IMG/VR virus record: IMGVR_UViG_3300030101_004023
Coordinates: 1 to 29,978 of that record
Direction: 5' to 3' (one strand)
Source: a virus
DNA: 29,978 nucleotides
This document shows positions 1 to 4,868 of this stretch, one piece after another. Under the pieces are notes generated by a model, which did no database searches, was not told where the DNA came from, and saw only the letters and a list, made by a program, of their open reading frames with translations. How positions within the stretch are numbered: position 1 is the first letter of the stretch; each line of letters opens with the position of its first letter. The position numbers and the translations under genes are program-made.

Positions 1-1
1 C

Positions 2-163
2 GAAGCCATTGGGAAGCTATATTGCGCTATAACTAGGTGCGATAGTGAAAACATTAAGCTAGTCGCGAAACACTTGCCAGAAGCGCTTACATTGGCGAGA
101 AAGCACGTTGAACATTGCCCTCTATCAAATCAACTTTTAGATAAAGATATTTGGGGGGAATAA
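2..163 (+). CDS. 3' end of an unidentified gene, truncated by the window edge
   Basis: An open frame enters from the left edge and ends at TAA 161-163, giving the last 53 residues of a protein (contains TRCDSENIKLVAKHLPEALT and ends DKDIWGE). Its stop lies two bases before the ATG of the ArdA-like gene, so the two were probably co-transcribed. The fragment looks helical and has two cysteines, but I do not recognise a family. The start, full length and function lie outside the window. Confidence 0.6.
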   Translation, partial: EAIGKLYCAITRCDSENIKLVAKHLPEALTLARKHVEHCPLSNQLLDKDIWGE

Positions 164-165
164 AA

Positions 166-669
166 ATGGCAAATATAACTTATTACTCATTGTCCGATTA
201 TGTCGGCAGTACTTTGATAAGCAAAACATTTCAACTTGATGAAGTAGATCACGATGAGCATTTACAGCAAATATCAGATTGGTTGAAGTCTATAACAAAA
301 TTAAAAAATGATGGTGAGATCAGAGAAGAATGGATCGTCTGTGATTCTGAAGACATACCGACAAACTATGTAGGTGAATACCAGTTAAACCCAGAGTTTT
401 TCGAATATCGAGATGTACTTAACAGATCTTATTTGGATAAAGAAATTTTTGAAGCGGGTTTAAATAATGGTTTGACTTTAGAGGACATTGAGGAAAATTA
501 TCTTGGTTATTTCAGAGATCCTAAAGAACTAGGTGAGCATTTTGTTCACGAGCTAGGCGCAATCGATATCCCAGAACATTTGGCAAATTACTTTGATTAC
601 GAATCATACGGGTACGATCAATCTATAAATAATCTTTCGGAGTGCGATGGACATTACTTCTGGAATTAA
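166..669 (+). CDS. ardA: ArdA-type antirestriction protein
   Basis: A 167-residue, strongly acidic protein, close to the roughly 165-170 residues usual for ArdA. Family members are dimeric DNA mimics that occupy the DNA-binding site of type I restriction-modification enzymes and so protect incoming DNA. What points to ArdA here is the length, the high Asp/Glu content, the N-terminal strand with a YVGST turn, and the C-terminal pattern (HELGAIDIPEHLANYFDYES followed by GHYFW) that matches the family's usual ending. The start chosen is ATG 166, eight bases after the G-run of a GGGGGGAA Shine-Dalgarno sequence; an upstream TTG at 151 is in frame but lacks a good site. A terminator-like hairpin follows, so ArdA closes its own transcription unit. 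The family call comes from recall of its sequence pattern. Confidence 0.82.
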   Translation: MANITYYSLSDYVGSTLISKTFQLDEVDHDEHLQQISDWLKSITKLKNDGEIREEWIVCDSEDIPTNYVGEYQLNPEFFEYRDVLNRSYLDKEIFEAGLNNGLTLEDIEENYLGYFRDPKELGEHFVHELGAIDIPEHLANYFDYESYGYDQSINNLSECDGHYFWN

Positions 670-682
670 TTCCAACTGATGA

Positions 683-720
683 GATCAGATAGTCACTGAT
701 CGAAACACCCTACGGGGTGT
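683..720 (+). terminator. Tandem hairpins after ardA
   Basis: Two adjacent inverted repeats lie between the ardA stop and the next leader. The first is GATCAG 683-688 with CTGATC 696-701 (7-base loop). The second is ACACCC 705-710 with GGGTGT 715-720 around TACG, which makes a cUACGg loop of the very stable UNCG class. The downstream T-run is poor (CTTGG), so this may be an inefficient terminator or an mRNA 3'-end barrier. Confidence 0.55.
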
Positions 721-733
721 CTTGGAAAACTAC

Positions 734-749
734 TAACCTGAGGAGGTTA
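734..749 (+). promoter_or_regulatory. SD hairpin 1 (CCTGAGGAGG element)
   Basis: TAACCT 734-739 and AGGTTA 744-749 form a perfect 6-bp stem closing on GAGG. The element contains the AGGAGG ribosome-binding site of the gene starting at 754. It is one of five such leaders in this region whose stem flanks change but keep pairing. Confidence 0.65.
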
Positions 750-753
750 AAAG

Positions 754-915
754 ATGAAAAAGAAAATGAACTTCATACACAATCAAAGAAAGATTCCAGT
801 CTTAATTGATCTAGGATGGCGGGTCAAATGGAGGTGGACTGATGCACCTAAAAAAGTGATCAAGAACATTCAGTTTATTGAGATTCCATGCGATTTCACA
901 AGGGAGGTGGCGTGA
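754..915 (+). CDS. Small basic hypothetical protein (53 aa)
   Basis: ATG 754 is preceded by AGGAGG at the usual distance, and the frame ends at TGA 913-915, directly before the ATG of the next gene. The product is 53 residues, lysine-rich at its N-terminus (MKKKMNFIHNQRK), with a Trp-rich centre (GWRVKWRWTD). It ends DFTREVA. I recognise no family. A nucleic-acid or phosphate interaction is possible from its charge but is only a guess. It is the first gene of a cassette led by SD hairpin 1, and the exact abutment suggests translational coupling to the next gene. Confidence 0.6.
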   Translation: MKKKMNFIHNQRKIPVLIDLGWRVKWRWTDAPKKVIKNIQFIEIPCDFTREVA

Positions 916-1125
916 ATGAAAACTATAGAATTAGACCCAAACATGATTGCAGAAATGTATTTTGATGCAGTTGATTTAAAAAGAACTCTGGAAGAAAACA
1001 ACTTAACTCATTTTAACCGAGTTCATGGAGCAACACATAATGAGGACACTATAGGCGATTTAATAGACAACCTTTTTTATAATATCGACAAGCTCGATGA
1101 TATCGTGCAGGAGGGGACACAATGA
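916..1125 (+). CDS. Hypothetical acidic protein (69 aa)
   Basis: A 69-residue acidic, probably all-helical protein (starts MKTIELDPNMIAEMYFDAVD; ends DDIVQEGTQ). ATG 916 sits immediately after the previous stop and has GGGAGGTGG upstream. Its stop overlaps the next start in an ATGA junction (1122-1125), the usual sign of coupled translation. No catalytic motif, membrane segment or metal site is visible and I recognise no family. Its place in an early-type cassette suggests a small host-takeover or accessory role, which is inference only. Confidence 0.65.
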   Translation: MKTIELDPNMIAEMYFDAVDLKRTLEENNLTHFNRVHGATHNEDTIGDLIDNLFYNIDKLDDIVQEGTQ

Positions 1126-1427
1126 ATAACAAGGTAAAACTTGCGGGATTCCCTTTAAAAATTGATCAGAGAAAAGCCGACCACTTGATTACTCTTTATG
1201 ATGCGATCTACTTTGTTTCGGGTCAGATGGAGCAGTTCAGAAATGACCCAGAATTATATCAAGCTGAGAAGCATTTGGACGATGCTCACAATGCAATCAA
1301 CGATTATTTACAATCTAAGAATTGCTTCAAGCATTTTGAGAGAGGTTGCACATTTTCAAGCATTCAAAATTACTTTGAAAACTTTGCTTCAAACTCTGAA
1401 TATTTGAGACAAAACAAAAATGACTAG
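1122..1427 (+). CDS. Hypothetical protein (101 aa)
   Basis: A 101-residue protein starting at ATG 1122, overlapping the preceding stop by four bases, with GGAGGGG just upstream. The middle is helical (YQAEKHLDDAHNAINDYLQS) and the C-terminal part is rich in Phe and Asn. Two cysteines (NCFK and GCTF) are too few for a convincing metal site. I recognise no family. It is the last gene of the first cassette; hairpins begin about ten bases beyond its stop. Confidence 0.6.
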   Translation: MNNKVKLAGFPLKIDQRKADHLITLYDAIYFVSGQMEQFRNDPELYQAEKHLDDAHNAINDYLQSKNCFKHFERGCTFSSIQNYFENFASNSEYLRQNKND

Positions 1428-1436
1428 CCTGATGAT

Positions 1437-1477
1437 GGACATTGAGGAATGTCCGAAACTCCCCTACTTTGGGGAGT
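1437..1477 (+). terminator. Tandem hairpins closing the first cassette
   Basis: GGACAT 1437-1442 pairs with ATGTCC 1449-1454 around a TGAGGA loop. ACTCCCC 1458-1464 pairs with GGGGAGT 1471-1477 around TACTTT. The second resembles the post-ardA hairpin in position and outline (GAAAC, C-run, TAC, G-run, GTC) but has different paired bases. No T-run follows. The TGAGGA loop repeats the core of the SD hairpins, so the first stem-loop could also be a protein-binding site. Confidence 0.5.
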
Positions 1478-1497
1478 CGCTAGACCTAAACAAACTA

Positions 1498-1513
1498 TTA
1501 CCTGAGGAGGTAA
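1498..1513 (+). promoter_or_regulatory. SD hairpin 2 (CCTGAGGAGG element)
   Basis: TTACCT 1498-1503 and AGGTAA 1508-1513 form a perfect 6-bp stem around GAGG, covering the ribosome-binding site of the gene at 1516. Compared with hairpin 1 the outer pairs are changed on both sides, which keeps the stem. Confidence 0.65.
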
Positions 1514-1515
1514 AC

Positions 1516-1845
1516 ATGAGCAGTAAAAAAGCAAAAATAATAAGTGGTGATTCCATTTATTACACATATAGAGACTCAAAAGGAATGTACTCTTTGAGAG
1601 AGCATCACATTTCACCAAGCAGTCAGGAAGAAGCTGATCAAATTTATAACGATTTAAATGGTTATTTATGTGATGAATGCCTCTATGAAGATGGCGAGTT
1701 ATCAGCATCTGAAGCTGAGGAAAAATTCATATTTTATATGGCAAAAGCACGAAGAGTTGAAAGATTCGGTTATCTACCAACTGAAGATGGCGAGAGATGG
1801 AGAGCGGGAGATAAACCAAGTTTAATAAACTGGTGGGGTGATTAA
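1516..1845 (+). CDS. Hypothetical protein (109 aa)
   Basis: Start ATG 1516 (MSSKKAKI) is chosen because AGGAGG lies five bases upstream. A longer frame from 1420 would read through the hairpin leader and is unlikely to be translated. The 109-residue product is acidic in its C-terminal half, with a CDEC pair near residues 55-58 (GYLCDECLYEDGE) and a C-terminal WRAGDKPSLINWWGD. One CxxC is not enough for a zinc site unless the protein dimerises. No family recognised. The next gene starts three bases after its stop. Confidence 0.6.
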   Translation: MSSKKAKIISGDSIYYTYRDSKGMYSLREHHISPSSQEEADQIYNDLNGYLCDECLYEDGELSASEAEEKFIFYMAKARRVERFGYLPTEDGERWRAGDKPSLINWWGD

Positions 1846-1847
1846 TT

Positions 1848-2000
1848 ATGGATCGTAAAATTGAATCTGATTTCCTTAATAACTTGGAGCAAGTGTTAGC
1901 CGATTTTTTTGGTTGTGATTGGTCATATGATTTTGAAAAAAATGATGGAGGACTGAGTATAAAAATCGAAACTTGGGGACTTGAAGAGGAGGAGGAATGA
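1848..2000 (+). CDS. Small acidic hypothetical protein (50 aa)
   Basis: A 50-residue frame from ATG 1848 to TGA 1998-2000. The product is acidic (MDRKIESDFLNNLEQVLADF; ends WGLEEEEE). Its 3' end doubles as the purine-rich AGGAGGAGG ribosome-binding site of the next gene, and the stop overlaps that gene's ATG 1997. This explains the poly-Glu tail. The upstream site for its own ATG is only GGTGATT, which is weak. Function unknown; coding status rests on the tight junctions at both ends. Confidence 0.5.
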   Translation: MDRKIESDFLNNLEQVLADFFGCDWSYDFEKNDGGLSIKIETWGLEEEEE

Positions 2001-2545
2001 TAATGAGTAAATTTAAAGTGATTGCAACTATAGAACAAATTATAGAAGCAGATACACGAGAAAAAGCATTAAGTAGAGCCAACCAACTTATAGATGTTAA
2101 TGGGGTGGTTTCTTTTAATACAGGCAAAATAAAATATCAAATAGAAAATTACAGACCAGAGTTTATTTGGAGGTGCGTTCCTAATGTTAATTACTATTTG
2201 GAAATTGAAGCGGATGATGAAGACGAAGCCTTAATGAAATTTGAATCCTTAATTGGAGACTATCAAAGTGACCTATATTCTCAATTACTTGATCTTGGCT
2301 TTATGGAGTTAAGTTGTAATTGGAATTTTGCTGAGGAATATGAAGGCTTTTTTTGTTGTTATCCATGCATTGATCTTTCAATAGACATTAAAGCAAATAC
2401 TGAAGAAGAAGCATTAAAGAAAATGGGAGATTTAATAAAACCATTTATGGATTCATTTCAGAAAAAGCTAGTCGATCTTGATTTTAAAAAGACAGATTAT
2501 CCAGTAGGTTTCTGTACAGATAGTTGGAAAGAAGGAGAAGAGTAA
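1997..2545 (+). CDS. Hypothetical protein with three internal repeats (182 aa)
   Basis: An acidic 182-residue protein. Three units share a strand followed by a short acidic turn and a helix: IIEADTREKALSRANQLI, LEIEADDEDEALMKFESLI and IDIKANTEEEALKKMGDLI. The second and third also share the following helix (LYSQLLDLGF; FQKKLVDLDF), so the gene grew by internal duplication. Four cysteines cluster between units two and three. The start is ATG 1997 (ATGA overlap) or ATG 2003; AGGAGGAGG at 1987-1995 serves both. The family is not recognised with confidence. The repeat and acidity would suit a binding protein, but no partner can be named. Confidence 0.65.
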   Translation: MIMSKFKVIATIEQIIEADTREKALSRANQLIDVNGVVSFNTGKIKYQIENYRPEFIWRCVPNVNYYLEIEADDEDEALMKFESLIGDYQSDLYSQLLDLGFMELSCNWNFAEEYEGFFCCYPCIDLSIDIKANTEEEALKKMGDLIKPFMDSFQKKLVDLDFKKTDYPVGFCTDSWKEGEE

Positions 2546-2553
2546 ACAACAGT

Positions 2554-2601
2554 TAAGCCCATTCTTTTGAGTGGGTTTACTGGTGTTTATTTTTAGCACC
2601 A
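2554..2601 (+). terminator. Tandem hairpins closing the second cassette
   Basis: TAAGCCCA 2554-2561 pairs with TGGGTTTA 2572-2579 (one G-T pair, 10-base loop). TGGTG 2581-2585 pairs with CACCA 2597-2601 across a T-rich loop. This again places two hairpins between the stop codon and the next CCTGAGGAGG leader, as after ardA and after 1427. Confidence 0.55.
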
Positions 2602-2606
2602 TAACA

Positions 2607-2622
2607 ATACCTGAGGAGGTAT
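2607..2622 (+). promoter_or_regulatory. SD hairpin 3 (CCTGAGGAGG element)
   Basis: ATACCT 2607-2612 pairs perfectly with AGGTAT 2617-2622 around GAGG, enclosing the ribosome-binding site of the gene at 2625. The outer three pairs differ from hairpins 1 and 2 on both strands. Confidence 0.65.
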
Positions 2623-2624
2623 CT

Positions 2625-2867
2625 ATGAAGATGATATACAAAAGGTCATCTGATCAAGTCATTGAATATGATTTGAAGACTGACCCACCAGACGCTAAGT
2701 TCTGGACAACTTATAAACTAAAGAAGCGTGACATTGTTTTAGTGGATAAGTTTGACAGGACGGAAACGTCAATTATCAAGGATGAAATACTGAACGACAT
2801 TGTTGAGAGTGAGAAGCCACAGGAGGTTGAAACTGGTTTCGCATGGACAAACAAGGTCAGGAGGTAA
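2625..2867 (+). CDS. Hypothetical protein (80 aa)
   Basis: An 80-residue protein beginning MKMIYKRSSDQVIEYDLKTD. ATG 2625 is chosen because AGGAGGT ends five bases before it; a GTG at 2571 is in frame but lies inside the preceding hairpin. The product is mixed-charge, has no cysteine and no membrane segment, and ends AWTNKVRR. Its last codons (AGGAGG) act as the ribosome-binding site of the next gene at 2870. No family recognised. Confidence 0.6.
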   Translation: MKMIYKRSSDQVIEYDLKTDPPDAKFWTTYKLKKRDIVLVDKFDRTETSIIKDEILNDIVESEKPQEVETGFAWTNKVRR

Positions 2868-2869
2868 AC

Positions 2870-3001
2870 ATGAAGCACTTTGAAATAGTACATGATGACA
2901 GCGGAAAATTTGTTGGAGTCTTAGTATCTGGAAAAGCCTACATGCTCTTCAATATTGGAGCGATTATTTTATCAGTATTAACTTTAATCATTATCACCTG
3001 A
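2870..3001 (+). CDS. Small single-span membrane protein (43 aa)
   Basis: A 43-residue frame with AGGAGGTAAAC before ATG 2870. The N-terminal half is soluble (MKHFEIVHDDSGKFVGVLVS). The C-terminal half is one hydrophobic segment (FNIGAIILSVLTLIIIT) that runs to the stop, so the chain likely ends in or just past the membrane. The stop TGA 2999-3001 is inside the CCTGAGGAGG element of the next gene, so ribosomes finishing here would open SD hairpin 4. Function unknown; small phage membrane proteins often target host functions, but nothing specific can be claimed. Confidence 0.55.
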   Translation: MKHFEIVHDDSGKFVGVLVSGKAYMLFNIGAIILSVLTLIIIT

Positions 3002-3009
3002 GGAGGTAA
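2994..3009 (+). promoter_or_regulatory. SD hairpin 4 (weaker CCTGAGGAGG element)
   Basis: ACCT 2996-2999 pairs with AGGT 3004-3007 around GAGG, then a C/A mismatch and a T-A pair. It is the weakest of the set, and the only one lying inside a translated region, where the upstream stop codon overlaps it. It supplies the ribosome-binding site for ATG 3012. Confidence 0.5.
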
Positions 3010-3011
3010 CA

Positions 3012-3245
3012 ATGAACGTGCAAAATTTAAAGCAGCACTTGGAGGAAGCAGAGAGGATTGCAATCACTCTTAACATGCCAACAGTTGAGCGATCAATTTC
3101 TAAGACGAAAGCTAAGGTTAGAAATGAAATCGCCAGACAAAAGTGCATGAAAACTTTACAGCTAGAGCTTATAGACCCTGAAGTCAGCAAACAAAAATGC
3201 TTTAAGAAATGGGGACTATCTAAAGGGAGGCTTTATGACAACTAA
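3012..3245 (+). CDS. Hypothetical basic protein (77 aa)
   Basis: A 77-residue, lysine/arginine-rich, probably all-helical protein (MNVQNLKQHLEEAERIAITL; ends CFKKWGLSKGRLYDN). ATG 3012 follows the AGGAGGTAAC site of SD hairpin 4. The charge would suit nucleic-acid binding and the next gene has a helix-turn-helix, so the pair could be regulatory. That is inference; I recognise no family. It overlaps the next gene by 11 bases. Confidence 0.6.
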   Translation: MNVQNLKQHLEEAERIAITLNMPTVERSISKTKAKVRNEIARQKCMKTLQLELIDPEVSKQKCFKKWGLSKGRLYDN

Positions 3246-3465
3246 AGAAGATAGAACAAAACAGCTGACAAATTTAAAGCGTCAACACAAGCTATCAAAT
3301 GGCGATATCGCGACTATTTGTAGTGTCAGCATACATACAGTCAACGAATGGTTTAGAAGTCCCAAAGAGTTTAAAAACGTGGCTATATCTGAACCGTTGT
3401 TAGAACTGTTAACAATCAAACTAGCGATGCGAGAAGCTAACAAGGGGGTGAGTGATGCTAGTTAA
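3235..3465 (+). CDS. Small helix-turn-helix DNA-binding protein (76 aa)
   Basis: A 76-residue protein with a clear helix-turn-helix at about residues 20-43: LSNGDIATICSVSIHTVNEW, then FRSP. This is the Cro/CI-like or phage-antirepressor style of DNA-binding helix pair (helix 2 GDIATICSV, recognition helix IHTVNEWFR). GGGAGG lies seven bases before ATG 3235, inside the end of the previous gene. It could be a Cro-like regulator or an excisionase-type accessory factor; its distance from the CI-like gene (9530) and attP (about 14 kb) gives no clear choice. No dimerisation domain is visible beyond a C-terminal leucine-rich helix. Confidence 0.7.
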   Translation: MTTKEDRTKQLTNLKRQHKLSNGDIATICSVSIHTVNEWFRSPKEFKNVAISEPLLELLTIKLAMREANKGVSDAS

Positions 3466-3631
3466 GCCAACTTGGGGATATGATTATGAATTATTTCAAA
3501 ATGTTCATTGTTTAGAATGTGATCATGTTTACCCAGAAAAAACAGACGGAACGGTGATCAAAATATGCCCCAAATGCGGCAACAAAGATATGATGAAAAC
3601 CGTTTATCTACAAAAAGAAGGCAGTGTGTAG
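3455..3631 (+). CDS. Small zinc-ribbon protein (58 aa)
   Basis: A 58-residue protein with two CxxC knuckles about 21 residues apart: HCLECDH near residues 18-24 and ICPKCGN near 40-46. This spacing fits a rubredoxin-like zinc ribbon. ATG 3455 overlaps the previous gene by 11 bases and has AGGGGGTGAG upstream. Zinc ribbons of this size in phages bind nucleic acid or protein; no target can be named. The gene ends its cassette and is followed by strong hairpins. Confidence 0.65.
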   Translation: MLVKPTWGYDYELFQNVHCLECDHVYPEKTDGTVIKICPKCGNKDMMKTVYLQKEGSV

Positions 3632-3641
3632 TAGACACCAT

Positions 3642-3712
3642 AGAGCCACCTCGAATATCAAATCGAGCACGAGTTTTTGAGGTGGTTCTTTAGTGTTAAT
3701 TCCGACACTAAA
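3642..3712 (+). terminator. Tandem hairpins closing the third cassette
   Basis: AGAGCCACCTC 3642-3652 pairs with GAGGTGGTTCT 3679-3689 (11 pairs, one G-T) across a 26-base loop. TTTAGTGT 3689-3696 pairs with ACACTAAA 3705-3712 (8 pairs, loop TAATTCCG), sharing base 3689, so the ends of the two stems compete slightly. They sit between the zinc-ribbon stop and SD hairpin 5, repeating the cassette pattern. Confidence 0.6.
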
Positions 3713-3717
3713 CTAAA

Positions 3718-3731
3718 ATCCTGAGGAGGAT
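3718..3731 (+). promoter_or_regulatory. SD hairpin 5 (CCTGAGGAGG element)
   Basis: ATCCT 3718-3722 pairs with AGGAT 3727-3731 around GAGG, enclosing the ribosome-binding site of the gene at 3735. The T-A pair next to the core replaces the A-T pair of hairpins 1-3, a compensatory change. Confidence 0.65.
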
Positions 3732-3734
3732 ATT

Positions 3735-4034
3735 ATGAAAAATGAAGAAGATAAAAATCAGTACTTTGCGAAAAATGACAATCTAGCATTTAACTTAATG
3801 ACTCATTCAATGAATCAGTATGCTAACAAATGTGAGGTTGATAAAGATCATGGCATGATGGATCCATTACAAGCGACATATTTCCTTGTAAATAATCTAG
3901 CAACAGCGTTGTTCTATAAGGCAGAAGGTCATATGGAATTATGCGAAGAGATCATATTAGAAGCAGTTCAAGATGCATTTGAAAAAGTAGAAAACACCCG
4001 TCAGAAAACTAAAAAGTTGGAGGTGGTGAAATGA
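3735..4034 (+). CDS. Hypothetical protein (99 aa)
   Basis: A 99-residue, helical, acidic protein (NLAFNLMTHSMNQYANKCEV; MDPLQATYFLVNNLATALFY). Its C-terminus is lysine-rich (RQKTKKLEVVK). ATG 3735 is led by SD hairpin 5, and its last bases (TTGGAGGTGGTG) form the ribosome-binding site of the next gene, whose ATG overlaps its stop. No metal site or membrane span is seen and no family is recognised. Confidence 0.65.
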   Translation: MKNEEDKNQYFAKNDNLAFNLMTHSMNQYANKCEVDKDHGMMDPLQATYFLVNNLATALFYKAEGHMELCEEIILEAVQDAFEKVENTRQKTKKLEVVK

Positions 4035-4219
4035 GCAAAACAATTCTTATCACAGAAACAAGACTTGAAACGGTCAATTACTTTCATGAATTTGAAGGAA
4101 CCATTGATCAAGCGAAAGAATGGTTTCAAGACAATGGTCATTACGATGAGACAAGTATTGAAAGTGAGACTACCCATTCAAACATACTTGAAGTTAATTA
4201 TGAGGAGTGGGAGGAATGA
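4031..4219 (+). CDS. Small acidic protein (62 aa)
   Basis: A 62-residue, strongly acidic protein (MSKTILITETRLETVNYFHE; ends NYEEWEE). Strand-helix-strand character with a QAKEWFQDNGHYDE helix recalls small phage proteins of a ferredoxin-like shape, but I cannot name a family. It starts in an ATGA overlap with the gene before and ends in a second ATGA overlap at 4216. Its purine-rich 3' end (GAGGAGTGGGAGG) doubles as the next ribosome-binding site. Confidence 0.6.
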   Translation: MSKTILITETRLETVNYFHEFEGTIDQAKEWFQDNGHYDETSIESETTHSNILEVNYEEWEE

Positions 4220-4419
4220 ATGGGTGGCTGTGTGATACTTGTTTATCTGATGATATTTATCAGCTGTCAGATGCAAGTTCAGAAATGGATATTTATTGTG
4301 GACAATGTAAATCACCAAACTACAAGGTTTCTAAGTGGTTTATAGAACACTTTGAACCACCTATTCATTGGTATATTAGATGTAACCCAAACGAGGGGGC
4401 AGATGAGGGCATTCTCTGA
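4216..4419 (+). CDS. Small zinc-ribbon-like protein (67 aa)
   Basis: A 67-residue protein with CDTC near residue 6 and CGQC near residue 30, spaced as in a zinc ribbon (MNGWLCDTCLSDDIYQ; IYCGQCKSPNYK). A later lone cysteine (IRCNPNEG) follows. Start ATG 4216 is chosen over an in-frame GTG at 4207 because GGGAGG ends just before it and it makes an ATGA overlap. Its last codons form the first copy of the 20-base repeat described at 4384. Function unknown; a second zinc ribbon lies 600 bases upstream. Confidence 0.6.
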   Translation: MNGWLCDTCLSDDIYQLSDASSEMDIYCGQCKSPNYKVSKWFIEHFEPPIHWYIRCNPNEGADEGIL

Positions 4420-4529
4420 ACCAAACGAAGGGGCAGATCGTCAAAAAAATAGATAATTTTAGTCTAGTTTTATGATGCTTAACACTATCTGCACCTTGTT
4501 TTGGTGCAGTCTGCCCCTTAATTTGGGTT
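4384..4529 (+). repeat. Direct and inverted 20-base repeats around a hairpin; candidate regulatory RNA
   Basis: Three related copies are present. Two are direct: 4384-4404 and 4419-4438 (core AACCNAAACGANGGGGCAGAT). One is inverted at 4510-4529 (TCTGCCCCTTAATTTGGGTT). Between them CTGCACC 4489-4495 and GGTGCAG 4503-4509 form a perfect 7-bp stem. The word TCTGC occurs in both the hairpin and the inverted copy, so the direct copies could pair with either. The stretch 4420-4584 has no convincing gene. This may be a terminator, an attenuator or a small RNA. Confidence 0.5.
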
Positions 4530-4584
4530 CGCAATTTATAATTTCAAACAAACGGGAGTATTTAAGATAGCTATAGTGTTAACA

Positions 4585-4818
4585 ATGTCTATAGATGGCG
4601 GTGATATTACTTTCTCGGTATTGAATCGTCATCTAACGACAAAAAAGCAACGAGAAGTATTCGATCAATATTATGTCGAGCACGAGTTTTTATATCAAAT
4701 TAAACGATCATGCGCGACAAAATCTACGAGACTTTATTCTTTTGAAACAAGTGACAGGATTGCTGAGTGCTGTAGATGGTTTGAGGATCAAGCTATTTAT
4801 AGTTCTGGGCGATCCTGA
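4585..4818 (+). CDS. Hypothetical protein (77 aa)
   Basis: A 77-residue basic protein (MSIDGGDITFSVLNRHLTTK; ends DQAIYSSGRS) with three cysteines (SCATK; ECCRWF). The start is uncertain: ATG 4585 has no good ribosome-binding site, and an in-frame GTG at 4576 is only 17 bases from GGGAG. The stop TGA 4816-4818 falls in a CCTGAGGAGG copy that is not followed by a gene. Function and family are not recognised; coding status is moderate. Confidence 0.45.
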   Translation: MSIDGGDITFSVLNRHLTTKKQREVFDQYYVEHEFLYQIKRSCATKSTRLYSFETSDRIAECCRWFEDQAIYSSGRS

Positions 4819-4857
4819 GGAGGGTTGAAGGGGATATAAATCCCCTATCGCCCAGAA
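4803..4857. terminator. Strong nested hairpin between convergent genes
   Basis: TTCTGGGCGAT 4803-4813 pairs perfectly with ATCGCCCAGAA 4847-4857. Inside it AGGGGAT 4829-4835 pairs with ATCCCCT 4840-4846 around ATAA, directly abutting the outer stem. It separates the plus-strand early genes from the minus-strand replication block and so probably ends transcripts on both strands. Neither side has a long T-run, so the mechanism is uncertain. A degenerate CCTGAGGAGG copy lies within it at 4814-4823. Confidence 0.6.
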
Positions 4858-4868
4858 GCTACATAATA

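Noticed and set aside
1420-1515. N-terminal extension of the gene at 1516
   Set aside because: The extension reads through two hairpins and the SD element; the AGGAGG site clearly serves ATG 1516.
1424-2127. Minus-strand ORFs opposite the left cassette genes
   Set aside because: Low-complexity Ser/Leu products, no ribosome-binding sites, fully overlapping well-supported plus-strand genes.
2571-2624. GTG start at 2571 for the gene at 2625
   Set aside because: It lies in the right arm of a hairpin and has no ribosome-binding site.
3663-4691. Shared 16-base word TCGAGCACGAGTTTTT at 3663-3678 and 4676-4691
   Set aside because: One copy is in a terminator loop, the other inside a gene; no flanking similarity and no plausible shared role. 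Possibly chance.
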